Assembly (NCBI RefSeq): GCF_003025555.1
Contig: NZ_PYMH01000006.1
Coordinates: 124,001-188,000, forward strand
DNA: 64,000 bases
Origin: Photobacterium lutimaris
GTDB taxonomy: Bacteria; Pseudomonadota; Gammaproteobacteria; Enterobacterales; Vibrionaceae
Reading direction: 5' to 3'
The notes under the pieces are model-generated. The model was not told the DNA's origin. It did no database searches and was given only the letters and a program-made list of their open reading frames with translations. Positions within the stretch are counted from its first letter, which is position 1; every line of letters starts with the position of its first letter. Made by a program: the position numbers and the translations under genes. Shown in pieces: positions 19,290-28,705 of the stretch.

Positions 19290-20077
19290 TAAGCGGTAGC
19301 GAATGCCGGAACGCCACTGTGGAAGCGGAAGGTATCATCAGGGCTGTTGATGAGCTCAGCTTCGCGGGCACCGATTGCACGGATGCGATCGCTGATATCT
19401 TTCCCTGCGATTTGCTCGGCCAGCTTGAGGTAGTCTTGGTAATGGCGGGCTTCGGAGCGTAATAGAGATATATAGAATTTCTTCAGCTCAGTATCGAGGA
19501 AAGGGGCAAGCTTAGCGAATCGCTCGCACGATCGCGCTTCGATATAAGCGCCGATGATCAGCTTGTCGATTAAGGTACTCGGCTCATGGGTGCGAACAAT
19601 CTTCATCAAGCCTTTGGCATAACGTCCCGCATGAAGGTTGGAGTAGGGGATCTCCCGGCTTTCCATGATCTCTAGTACCTGCTCGAAGTGGTGGAACTCT
19701 TCTTTGATAAGGCAAACCATCTTGTCTATCAGCTCTTCGCCATGGGCAAAACCGGCTTTGGGTGTTAGCTCGGCGGCAAGGCCGTTTTTCTTGCCATGGA
19801 AGCCACGTGCATCACGCTCAATACCATAGACGAACTCTTCATAAGGCTTGGCCCATGCAAGCAGTGCCTTGCCGCTTTCCGCGTCTACTGCATATTTACG
19901 GATCAGAAACATCGCGGTCTGGCTGGCTTTTAGCTCGCAGTTACAGTGGTCAACCAGCAGCGCAGTCAAATTTTCTGGTTTTCTGGCTTCGTTGATCCAA
20001 GCGTCAGGTGTCTCGCACTGCAGGAATTGTTTGATTGGCTCAAGCAAGGTGTCGATCATGTGCTGGGTTGTATTCAT
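19289..20077 (-). CDS. miaE: tRNA-(ms2i6A37) hydroxylase MiaE
   Basis: 262 residues of the ferritin-like diiron fold. Candidate iron ligands lie in DHCNCELKAS, LIKEEFHHFEQV, YIEARSCERF and RSEARHYQDY. MiaE adds a hydroxyl to the isopentenyl group of ms2i6A at position 37 of UNN-reading tRNAs, using O2. It appears as a single gene: a hairpin lies between it and the upstream gene, and topA ends convergently. The E. coli K-12 chromosome lacks this gene, whereas vibrios and Salmonella have it. Confidence 0.94.
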   Translation of the reverse strand: MNTTQHMIDTLLEPIKQFLQCETPDAWINEARKPENLTALLVDHCNCELKASQTAMFLIRKYAVDAESGKALLAWAKPYEEFVYGIERDARGFHGKKNGLAAELTPKAGFAHGEELIDKMVCLIKEEFHHFEQVLEIMESREIPYSNLHAGRYAKGLMKIVRTHEPSTLIDKLIIGAYIEARSCERFAKLAPFLDTELKKFYISLLRSEARHYQDYLKLAEQIAGKDISDRIRAIGAREAELINSPDDTFRFHSGVPAFATA

Positions 20078-20160
20078 GGGTTAGGTTTGTTGAGTCTTGT
20101 TGTTGATTTTCGTCCAGTATATCAATGCTTGAGGTAAATGGGGAAAGGCGGGCAAAACAA

Positions 20161-20190
20161 AGGCCACCGGATGGTGGCCTTGGTCGAAGA
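20161..20190 (-). terminator. Terminator hairpin between the coiled-coil gene and miaE
   Basis: AAGGCCACC-GGAT-GGTGGCCTT is a perfect 9-bp stem at 20161-20182. On the minus strand it is followed by TGTTTTG, so it probably ends the transcript from 20985. Confidence 0.7.
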
Positions 20191-20208
20191 TACACAGTAG
20201 AAAGGCGG

Positions 20209-20985
20209 TTACCATTTCCGTTTGGGCTGGAACAGCACATCGAGCTCGTCTTGATCTTTTTCCAGCATTTGTTGACGCTGCTGCTCATTGGTCGTGTTTT
20301 GGCTGCTATCGATGTCTTTCAGCATTTTCTGCAGTTTGTCACGGGCCTGATTGGCATAGTCATCATTTTTGCTGGATAGGACATCAATCCCTTTTTTCAG
20401 CAACTGCTTGGCGGTTCCTAACTGCCTTTTGATGCGGGCCTCATTGGCTCGCTTGATCACGTTCTCGATGTTGATCCGAAGTTGGATACCCTCGAGTCGG
20501 GCATTCTCGGTCACAAAGGCCTGGGTTGGCATACGCCCTTTGCTATGTTCACTTTTGATGACGTTCTTCAGGCGTTTGACAAGCTGCAGCATGCCAAGCG
20601 CTTGCTTGTCGGTACTCGGCACCTTGAAGCTGGCGACGTCAGATTGCGAATAATTGGCTTGGAGCTGGTTGATTTGTTCGGCGACATTGCTAATACGCTG
20701 CGCCAAAGACTTATCCGTTTGATCCGTTTCCCTCATCGACTCCAAAGAGAACAATACCCGTTTGTTTAGGCAAACCAGTAAGTCTTTGCTGTAGGGAAGG
20801 TGGTGGGCGTTACTGATCAGTTCTTCGGTTGCATCAATAATCGCGATGAATTTTGCTAATTCCTGCTGCTTTGCGCTTTCCAGTTTATGTCGGTACTGAA
20901 TAATGATGTTGTAGCCAACAATCAAGATCAGCAACAGGCTTACCAGGCCAATAATTAGAGGCATGCTCATGGGGTAGAGGACCAT
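20209..20985 (-). CDS. Unrecognised membrane-anchored coiled-coil protein
   Basis: 258 residues that I cannot assign to a named family. One N-terminal transmembrane helix (about residues 8-27, MPLIIGLVSLLLILIVGYNI) is followed by a soluble, strongly helical, charged region rich in Lys, Gln, Leu and Ala. Its 165-230 part (IKRANEARIKRQLGTAKQLL) looks like an antiparallel helical repeat. The C-terminus is polar with a QQRQQ stretch. The start is uncertain: a methionine five residues in is equally possible, and neither has a strong ribosome site. It is divergent from cysB. Such a layout would suit a single-pass inner-membrane protein with a cytoplasmic domain. Confidence 0.8.
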   Translation of the reverse strand: MVLYPMSMPLIIGLVSLLLILIVGYNIIIQYRHKLESAKQQELAKFIAIIDATEELISNAHHLPYSKDLLVCLNKRVLFSLESMRETDQTDKSLAQRISNVAEQINQLQANYSQSDVASFKVPSTDKQALGMLQLVKRLKNVIKSEHSKGRMPTQAFVTENARLEGIQLRINIENVIKRANEARIKRQLGTAKQLLKKGIDVLSSKNDDYANQARDKLQKMLKDIDSSQNTTNEQQRQQMLEKDQDELDVLFQPKRKW

Positions 20986-21178
20986 CCGTGCTAACGTGAA
21001 GCCTTATAAGATACACCATATCGATAATAGGTCATAGCCGCGAGATCGCTTTCTATCATATCGATGCTGCGCAGTAGCATGAAAACGCTAACAATGAGAG
21101 CAATAAGTGATTTTTTGAGGTTAATATCACTTCGCTGTCGGAAATTAGGCTCACAATGCTGGGAAACAGGGTCTATAA

Positions 21179-22250
<1,072 letters not shown>

Positions 22251-22257
22251 TCCTGTT

Positions 22258-22288
22258 CAGGCTGCCATTTGGCAGCCTGTCTTTTTCA
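22258..22288 (+). terminator. cysB terminator
   Basis: CAGGCTGCC-ATTT-GGCAGCCTG stem followed by TCTTTTTC. Confidence 0.88.
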
Positions 22289-22374
22289 CGATAAGAAATT
22301 GTCTCTTTCTGCCCATTTGTCTTATTTCCGTTTACAATATCGCGGATTTTTTCTGAATAACTCAAGAGTACACC

Positions 22375-23562
22375 ATGCACGCCCCGCGCTTTTCCCAACT
22401 CGATCGCTTACTGACGGATACCCGTGAGTGGTGGCAATTCATGCCATTCTCCTCTTCACCGGCGGAATGGGAACTGCGCCACCCTGAGCTGACACACTGG
22501 CTACTTGGCTTGGACGAACCGCAACTGGCGAGTTTTCGGGAAAACCCCGAACAGTTAGCCGCGGCATTAAGTCATTGGATCCCGCAGGCCGGAGCGATGC
22601 AGGCTTTGGCTGCCCTAGACGCTTTGCCGCAGATCGAGCGGACTACACCGCGTGGTCTCGAGAGTGGTATTCCCGGTCGTAAATGGCAGCAGTTGCAGGC
22701 CTTTAACGGCGTACTACCGGCCTTATCATTGCCCTGGCTGGAGTGGTGCGCCGGGAAAGGCTTCCTCGGCCGGGTGCTTGCCGCTACCCACAATACGCCG
22801 GTGACAAGCCTGGAGTGGCAACAGGTGCTGTGTGACAGTGGTGAAGCGGCCGCCCGCAAACTGGCTTTGCCGATGACATTTGTCCATGGCGATGCGTTTT
22901 CGCCAGACAGTGGCAAGTTTATCCTATCGCAGCAGCATGCCGTCGCTTTACATGCCTGTGGTGATCTTCATGTCTCACTGTTGCAGCGTGTTGCCGAGCG
23001 CAAGGGGCAAGCGGTGAGTGTCTCACCATGCTGCTATCACCTGATCAGGGACAAGGCGTATCAGCCGATGTCGTCGCTAGCGAAAAACAGTGTGTTGAAG
23101 CTCAGTAAGCATGATCTTCGCTTGCCGTTGCAGGAGACGGTGACGGCAGGTAACCGGGTGCGCAACTTACGTTTTGTCGAGGTGAGTTTCCGGCTTGGTT
23201 TTGACAGCCTGCAGCGCAGTGTGACCGGAGAGGATGTGTACCTGCCGGTACCGAATGTCCAAAAGGCGTTGTTCAACGACGGTTTTGAGGCTTTCTGCCG
23301 TTGGGCGGCAGAGCAAAAGGGATTGGAATTACCGGATAATATCGATTTTGCCCACTGGCAGTATACCGGTGAACAGCGGTTTGATTGGGTGGAGCGGTTA
23401 GAGTTGCTGCGCCAGTTATTCCGTCGACCGTTGGAGATGTGGCTGGTTTATGATCGGGCATGTTTTATGGAAGAGGCTGGCTATGATGTCACGGTCGGAA
23501 CATTTTGTGACAAGCCGATCACCCCACGCAATATTATGATTCATGCGGAGCTGAAGGGATAA
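22375..23562 (+). CDS. SAM-dependent methyltransferase of the METTL25/TRMT13-like type
   Basis: 395 residues. The SAM-binding motif I is EWCAGKGFLGRVLA (about residue 122), and later motifs are LHACGDLHVSLLQR and VSPCCYHLIRDKAY. The CGDL plus CCY pattern is typical of the methyltransferase family that includes eukaryotic TRMT13, METTL25 and RRNAD1, and of many gammaproteobacterial homologues annotated only as methyltransferases. The substrate is unknown; RNA is a reasonable guess by family. It stands alone between terminators. Confidence 0.82.
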   Translation: MHAPRFSQLDRLLTDTREWWQFMPFSSSPAEWELRHPELTHWLLGLDEPQLASFRENPEQLAAALSHWIPQAGAMQALAALDALPQIERTTPRGLESGIPGRKWQQLQAFNGVLPALSLPWLEWCAGKGFLGRVLAATHNTPVTSLEWQQVLCDSGEAAARKLALPMTFVHGDAFSPDSGKFILSQQHAVALHACGDLHVSLLQRVAERKGQAVSVSPCCYHLIRDKAYQPMSSLAKNSVLKLSKHDLRLPLQETVTAGNRVRNLRFVEVSFRLGFDSLQRSVTGEDVYLPVPNVQKALFNDGFEAFCRWAAEQKGLELPDNIDFAHWQYTGEQRFDWVERLELLRQLFRRPLEMWLVYDRACFMEEAGYDVTVGTFCDKPITPRNIMIHAELKG

Positions 23563-23620
23563 ATGTAAATCAGCATCGATGTTTATCTAGAGGCGTACGT
23601 TTACCGCCAAGCTTTAATAC

Positions 23621-23656
23621 AAAGGCCAGTCATGTGTTGTGACTGGCCTTTGTTGT
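23621..23656. terminator. Bidirectional terminator
   Basis: AAAGGCCAGTCA ... TGACTGGCCTTT is a perfect 12-bp stem with a TGTGTTG loop, between convergent genes. Confidence 0.85.
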
Positions 23657-23689
23657 TCGCGAGCAAAAGCGGTTCCCTGAGAGGGCGGT

Positions 23690-25666
23690 TTACCCCGCAG
23701 CGTGGCTTACTTCCGGGATATCATTGAGCAGGGAGAAGTTGCGCTCCTCATGCTCGTGGGCTGGCAGAGGCCGGCCGAGGTAATACCCTTGGCAGAAGTC
23801 AAAACCGCATTGCTGCAAGTAGCGCAGTTGGGTTTCGGTTTCGACGCCTTCGGCAACGACTTTCAGCGCAAGCTTTTCGCAAATAGCCTGTGTCGCCTCG
23901 ATAATGGCCTGGCTTCCTTTGTGCTCACCTTGCACAAAGCTTTGATCAAGCTTGACGGTACTGATCGGTAAGTCTTGCAGCTGTGACAGCGATGAGTAAC
24001 CGGTACCAAAATCATCCAGATAGAGTTCGAGGCCCAGCGAGGCGAGATCATCAAGGCATTGTTTCGCTTCATCGTATTCTTGCAGCATGGTGGACTCGGT
24101 GAGCTCGAGTGCAAGTTGTGAAGACGGGATCTGGTACTGTTTCAGAAGTCCTTCGATGGTTGGTGCCAAGCTTGATTGTAACTGGGCGCGCGATAGGTTT
24201 ACACTCATGATGAACGCCTTGCCGTACTTTACCCGCCACTGGGCAAGTTGCTTGCAGGCCGTTTTTAGGATCCACTTACCGAGCGGTACGATTTGACCGG
24301 TCTCCTCAGCCAATGGGATGAACTCCCCCGGTGAAACCTGTCCCAGCTCTTCATCATGCCAGCGGATTAACGCCTCAAAGCCTTTGAGTGACTTCGAGTT
24401 CATATCAACAATCGGTTGGTAGTAAAGCTCGAATGCTTCGGCTTCCAAGGCCAAAGTCAGGTGATGGCGTAGTGTCATTTTGCGATACAGGGCATCGGCC
24501 ATGTCTGGCGAGAAATGATGACTGCGGTTACGGCCTCGTAACTTAGCACGGTGCATTGCCATATCGGCTTGAGTCACTAAGGTTTCGATATCTTTTGCGT
24601 CGGTCGGGTAATCCGATGTACCGATACTACAGCCAATCGACAGCTCGCCCACTTCTTTTAGGTGGAAGGGGCGGTTTAGGGCCTTGATGATCTGCTTGGC
24701 GAACAGTGGCGAACTATCGATGTTTCGGTGTTCGGCTTGGACAATAAACTCATCACCGCCAAAGCGCGCGAGAAGCCCTTTGAATTTGACTTCTTCCTGC
24801 AGCCGAATTGCGATAGCCCGCAGCAATTTGTCGCCAATCGCATGGCCATAGGTGTCATTGACCAGTTTAAAGCCGTCGATATCGAGGAACAACAAGCTAT
24901 AAGGGCGCTGGCTGTGTTGGTTTTCGATGATGGCATTGGTAATACCGCGGCGGTTTAGTAACCCGGTCAGGAAGTCATGCTCGGCATTGTATTTGGCTTT
25001 GTGGAGCTGCTCTTTTTCCTGGCTGATGTTAATGAGGCTCAGTAGCAGCTGATGTTTATCAGACAGCCATTTACCGTCGATATTTAGCCAGTTGTGGCTT
25101 TTGCCTGTCCAGCACAGTCGTTTGGTTTTCAACACCCCTTCCGTTCTGGCGGTGGATAGCCATTTTTCAGCTAATTGGGCATCACCAAGAAAACTGGCGA
25201 GATCGTCTAGATCTTCACCGAAAGAGTGGGTAAAAGAATTGTTGGCACTGATCAGGTGACCGTCTTCTTCAAACAACAACGCGAGGTTTGAACTGCCAGA
25301 GAAAGCTAATTCGCGGCGCAGGCTGGCTTCTTCTGCAATCATTTCAACCAACATGACGGTCGAGCCATCAGGGCCGGGCATACCCGAAAAATAACATAAT
25401 GCTTTTTTGATCATATTATTGGGGGAGAAGTACCACCAGGTTTTGATCTTTTCGCCTTGATGGAAGCGGCTGAGGTAGCCGTCTAAGATGGCAACGACGG
25501 CCTCTGACATATCTAGGCTGAGATCACGAGCAGTAAGCTCGCTGGTTGATTCCGCTTCCCATAAAGAGAGTGAGGCAGCGTTGGCCCACAGAATACGTTT
25601 TTGGTGAATATCGAAAATCCAAACAGGGGTCTGTAAGAACTCAAAGAGAGAATAATTTTGCTTCAT
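23690..25666 (-). CDS. PAS-GGDEF-EAL cyclic-di-GMP turnover protein
   Basis: 658 residues from the ATG at 25666; TTG and GTG codons just upstream are less likely. Two PAS-like regions (about 1-120 and 120-220) precede a GGDEF domain with an intact RFGGDEF motif (about 302-308). An EAL domain follows with FEALIRWHDE (about 430), DDFGTGYSSL, VKLDQSF, VVAEGVET and QGYYLGRP, all expected for an active phosphodiesterase. No RxxD inhibitory site is seen five residues before GGDEF. No transmembrane helix is visible, so it is probably cytosolic. It may both make and degrade c-di-GMP; which activity dominates cannot be told from sequence. Confidence 0.93.
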   Translation of the reverse strand: MKQNYSLFEFLQTPVWIFDIHQKRILWANAASLSLWEAESTSELTARDLSLDMSEAVVAILDGYLSRFHQGEKIKTWWYFSPNNMIKKALCYFSGMPGPDGSTVMLVEMIAEEASLRRELAFSGSSNLALLFEEDGHLISANNSFTHSFGEDLDDLASFLGDAQLAEKWLSTARTEGVLKTKRLCWTGKSHNWLNIDGKWLSDKHQLLLSLINISQEKEQLHKAKYNAEHDFLTGLLNRRGITNAIIENQHSQRPYSLLFLDIDGFKLVNDTYGHAIGDKLLRAIAIRLQEEVKFKGLLARFGGDEFIVQAEHRNIDSSPLFAKQIIKALNRPFHLKEVGELSIGCSIGTSDYPTDAKDIETLVTQADMAMHRAKLRGRNRSHHFSPDMADALYRKMTLRHHLTLALEAEAFELYYQPIVDMNSKSLKGFEALIRWHDEELGQVSPGEFIPLAEETGQIVPLGKWILKTACKQLAQWRVKYGKAFIMSVNLSRAQLQSSLAPTIEGLLKQYQIPSSQLALELTESTMLQEYDEAKQCLDDLASLGLELYLDDFGTGYSSLSQLQDLPISTVKLDQSFVQGEHKGSQAIIEATQAICEKLALKVVAEGVETETQLRYLQQCGFDFCQGYYLGRPLPAHEHEERNFSLLNDIPEVSHAAG

Positions 25667-25800
25667 CACCAAGGCTTTGTTATTTATTGTGATATTTGTC
25701 AGATGCTATATCAAAAACGGCGTTCGAAATATGCATACGGGATAAAATCGTGAGCTTTATTCACGAAACGTGAAATAATGTATGTAACATCTTGAAATTT

Positions 25801-25836
25801 AGCAAAAAAGGCGATAACGATCGCGCTTTTTTGCTA
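25801..25836. terminator. Terminator after the DUF3943 gene
   Basis: AGCAAAAAAGGCGAT-AACG-ATCGCGCTTTTTTGCT is a 15-16 bp stem with T runs on both strands, 12 bases after the DUF3943 stop. Confidence 0.85.
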
Positions 25837-25848
25837 TTGCTGTTGGTT

Positions 25849-26757
25849 TTATTGTAAAGCCAGTTTCACTTCTAGGCCGATGAATATCGGATCGTAGGCA
25901 GCACCCGCATCCAATGCAAAGTTGGCTGCTTCGGTATTGCCGAACCATGGTGTGTAAGTAAAACTCACATCGGCATCATCACGCCACCAGTCTGTAACCC
26001 AGTAGTGTATATGTCCAACAGGGTTGAGCAGAAACAGGCTGACATCGCCCATTGTTTGCGAACCCATGACCTTACCGCGGTTGGCAGTGATGTCCATCTC
26101 GGTTTGGAACATCCATTCACCAACGGCTGCACCAAACAGCGGTGTAACGATAATGTCTTGAATCGAAGGGACTTCGGCGAAGGCCTCTACACCGTATTCC
26201 CAGAAGAATGTCGACATTGTCGCGGAGTATAAAAATGACTCCCATTCGTTAAATCCCGAATGGCGGGCTGCGGTGTAGTAAACACCACCGAAATAGGGGT
26301 GCATTATATAGTTAAGGTAGTGGTCGTCTTTATCCCAGACCGGGCCTTCCTTAACGTTATTCCACCATTTTTTACCCAGACCTTTCAGGTTTGTATCCTC
26401 AGGGTCCCAGTTGGTCACACTCTCTGGCAGTAAAGTCATCAAACCAACGGTTGCCACGCTTAAACCGAGAATGGTGTATGACTGCTCCATGAGATAATCC
26501 CAGTCTTTCTCCGGTGCGACTGACAAGTGCTTGGGTAGTCTGTTGCTAGTTGGTTCTGTAGCGACTGGTTGCAGTGAAAGGCCTTGATCCATGGCTGTGT
26601 ACTGGTACCCGTTAGCGACAGCAAGTTGCTGGCTAGCGTAGCTGTTTAGAAACGTTGGTTGTTGGTATGAACCAACATTGGCATTCTCATTCCATGCGAA
26701 TGCAGGGGCGCTGGCAGCAAGCCCCAGAACAAGTGGTGACAGAAGTGAAGTGCGCAA
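25849..26757 (-). CDS. DUF3943 family exported protein
   Basis: 302 residues with an N-terminal signal peptide (LLSPLVLGLAASAPAFA, cleavage after AFA). The start codon is TTG at 26757 with GGAG six bases ahead; no better ATG exists. The mature part has the DUF3943 features HPYFGGVYYTAARHSGFNEW, YGVEAFAEVPSIQDIIVTPL and GAAVGEWMF, and ends in alternating hydrophobic segments suggesting an outer-membrane association. The function is unknown. It is monocistronic, with a 249-base upstream region shared with the tyrP 3' end. Confidence 0.85.
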   Translation of the reverse strand: MRTSLLSPLVLGLAASAPAFAWNENANVGSYQQPTFLNSYASQQLAVANGYQYTAMDQGLSLQPVATEPTSNRLPKHLSVAPEKDWDYLMEQSYTILGLSVATVGLMTLLPESVTNWDPEDTNLKGLGKKWWNNVKEGPVWDKDDHYLNYIMHPYFGGVYYTAARHSGFNEWESFLYSATMSTFFWEYGVEAFAEVPSIQDIIVTPLFGAAVGEWMFQTEMDITANRGKVMGSQTMGDVSLFLLNPVGHIHYWVTDWWRDDADVSFTYTPWFGNTEAANFALDAGAAYDPIFIGLEVKLALQ

Positions 26758-26967
26758 GATACGCTCCGCAATAGATCAAGGTGGATAGGATAAAAAAGTG
26801 CGGGAAGTATCACTGAAATAACACAAAATTCCTAGTAGTCATTTATTATTATTCGGTAATTTTGTGCAAAATTTTTGTAAATATTAGCGATTTTTATGAA
26901 TGATTGCTGGTGTTAGTAGCCTTGCTCAAATTTTTGTGGGGTGGTGTGTCGGAGTGTAGGGAAGCGT

Positions 26968-26999
26968 AAAGCGGCAAGTGTATGACACTTGCCGCTTTG
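26968..26999. terminator. Probable terminator after tyrP
   Basis: AAAGCGGCAAGTG-TATGA-CACTTGCCGCTTT is a perfect 13-bp stem just after the tyrP stop. The U run is short on both strands, so it could also act as an RNA 3' stabiliser. Confidence 0.65.
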
Positions 27000-27006
27000 G
27001 TTTGGG

Positions 27007-28242
27007 TCAGCCAACGGCAGGGATTAATCCCGCCATTTGCAGGAATTGAGCGGTAATGATCAGTACACCGGCACCAGTCGCAGCGATCATTGCGGGTTTG
27101 CCGCCGGCGACTTGGTAGCCAATGCTTTGATCGCCAGTGTTTCGTTGGACGCTGTTTACTTCAAGTTGCTTACGTTGGGCGCTGACCATGGCAACGGGAA
27201 GGAAAATAGCGAGAATAACCAAAGCGATGGCCGCAAAGCCCAGTGCCATGATGAAGCCTTGCGGGTAGAACAAAGCAAAAGCCAGTGGTGGCACGAATGT
27301 CATGGCTGCAGTCTGCAGACGGCCATGTTTTTTATCGTGCTGTTTGAAGCTGTCTGCAACGAAGTCGAACAAACCGAGGCTTACACCCAAGAATGAGGTT
27401 GCCAATGCCAAGTCAGCAAAAATAGAAACGGACTGACTCACCATTGGGTTATGCAGTAACTCGCTCAGTGAGCTGATAAATGCTCCCAGACTGTTGCTTG
27501 CCATCAGATCTTGTTGGCTAAGTACACCTTGGCTTGTCAATTGCCAGAAAATGTAGAGCACTAGCGGCAGGGAAGAGCCGATGATCATGACCTTTTTCAG
27601 GGCTTTGATATCCAAACCGATGTAGCGAACGATGGATGGGATACTGCCGTGGAAGCCAAATGACGTGAAAATAACGGGTAAGGCTGAAATGATCAGACCT
27701 TTTTCTACCGGCATGTTTACCAGGTAGCCCCCTTCCACGTTTGGTGCCAGCAAGCCGAGCATGATAACCAAGGCAATGGTTTTTAGGGTAAACAGCACCC
27801 GGTTAACCATGTCTACCGAGTGGGTACCGATAGCAACGACACTGGCAATACAGAGCGTAAACAGTACCGTACTGGTTTGAGCTGAGATGTCCAAACCAAT
27901 CCAATTCGTCAACTTGTCGTTGAGCTGATCGCCCCCGCCCGCGATGTAGGCTGCACACAGTGAATACATCAGAAAGCAGACTGCAAAATTCGCTAGGTAC
28001 TGACCTCTTTTGCCTAATAAATCCCGAGCCAATGAGTTCAGTGTTGCCTGGTGATCGGCATATTGGTGAACTTCAAGCATCAGAAGCGCGGTATAGGTCA
28101 TCAACGACCAGATCGCAAACATTATCAAAGTGGCTGTGGTAAAGCCAAGCCCGGCTGAGGCCAGTGGAAGGGCAAGCATGCCAGCGCCAATGGTAGTACC
28201 GGCGATGATCAGCATACTGCCGAAAGTCTTGTTCATAGACAT
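27007..28242 (-). CDS. tyrP: Tyrosine-specific transport protein (HAAAP family)
   Basis: 411 residues from the ATG at 28242; a second ATG two codons on, at 28236, is also possible. Eleven hydrophobic segments are visible. GTTIGAGMLALPLASAG, PVIFTSFGFHGSIPSIV, LALATSFLGVSLGLFDF and the C-terminal GGKPAMI...QFLQMAGLIPAVG closely track E. coli TyrP rather than Mtr or TnaB. It imports tyrosine with protons across the inner membrane. A promoter with TyrR-like boxes about 250-310 bases upstream supports the assignment. Confidence 0.88.
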   Translation of the reverse strand: MSMNKTFGSMLIIAGTTIGAGMLALPLASAGLGFTTATLIMFAIWSLMTYTALLMLEVHQYADHQATLNSLARDLLGKRGQYLANFAVCFLMYSLCAAYIAGGGDQLNDKLTNWIGLDISAQTSTVLFTLCIASVVAIGTHSVDMVNRVLFTLKTIALVIMLGLLAPNVEGGYLVNMPVEKGLIISALPVIFTSFGFHGSIPSIVRYIGLDIKALKKVMIIGSSLPLVLYIFWQLTSQGVLSQQDLMASNSLGAFISSLSELLHNPMVSQSVSIFADLALATSFLGVSLGLFDFVADSFKQHDKKHGRLQTAAMTFVPPLAFALFYPQGFIMALGFAAIALVILAIFLPVAMVSAQRKQLEVNSVQRNTGDQSIGYQVAGGKPAMIAATGAGVLIITAQFLQMAGLIPAVG

Positions 28243-28347
28243 GGGGTTCTTTGCTCCGAGTATTCGATGTATTGGTGCTCGGGAGGCGGTGTCTGCACCT
28301 GTGGTCACTCCCTTTTCTGGATAAAGAGGGCCACAATGGCAATTAAG

Positions 28348-28365
28348 TGTCAGTATTTATTTACA
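28348..28365. promoter_or_regulatory. Possible weak TyrR box inside the tyrP leader
   Basis: TGTCAG-TATTTA-TTTACA matches the TyrR box pattern TGTAAA-N6-TTTACA at 10 of 12 fixed positions, including the essential G and C. It lies downstream of the proposed start of transcription, so a role is unsure. Confidence 0.4.
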
Positions 28366-28491
28366 CTTCATATAGCCATTGCGGCTATCGATAGTCAGTG
28401 TTGGCATGATGGTTTTTCATGGTTTAATCCATTTCTTGTAGTGATTAATGGTGGTTTTCGATCTTTTTCTAACGCTTGCCACTGGTTGTGA

Positions 28492-28520
28492 ACAATATAG
28501 GGATTGTATTTAACTGTCAA
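28492..28520 (-). promoter_or_regulatory. Sigma70 promoter of tyrP
   Basis: On the minus strand a consensus -35 TTGACA (28515-28520) and a -10 TATTGT (28492-28497) are separated by 17 bases. The -35 lies inside a weak TyrR-like box at 28505-28522, and a perfect box lies 17 bases upstream. Confidence 0.7.
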
Positions 28521-28536
28521 CTTTCGTGTTTGTTGG

Positions 28537-28554
28537 TGTAAACCTTGCTTTACA
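28537..28554. promoter_or_regulatory. Perfect TyrR box upstream of tyrP
   Basis: TGTAAA-CCTTGC-TTTACA is an exact match to the TyrR strong-box consensus. It is centred about 60 bases upstream of the predicted tyrP start. A strong box upstream with a weak one over the -35 resembles E. coli tyrP, where TyrR activates with phenylalanine and represses with tyrosine. Confidence 0.8.
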
Positions 28555-28705
28555 GTGTTTTGGGTGAGGTATGTCGTAGGGCAATAACGGATTGACAATG
28601 ATGGAATAAATGAAAAATAACGTACTGAAATAGCTAGAGATATGCTTGAATAGGCAAATAGATAAAGAGAAAGGATGTCGCAGGTCGACATAACAGGGGA
28701 AAGAT

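Larger units (their letters stand above)
28309..28705. other. Divergent regulatory region between tyrP and yfaY
   Basis: About 400 bases without a gene. It contains the tyrP promoter, one perfect and two weaker TyrR boxes, and must hold the yfaY promoter. With a tyrP start of transcription near 28485 the tyrP leader would be about 240 bases, unusually long. I see no leader peptide rich in Tyr or Phe there. Confidence 0.6.
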
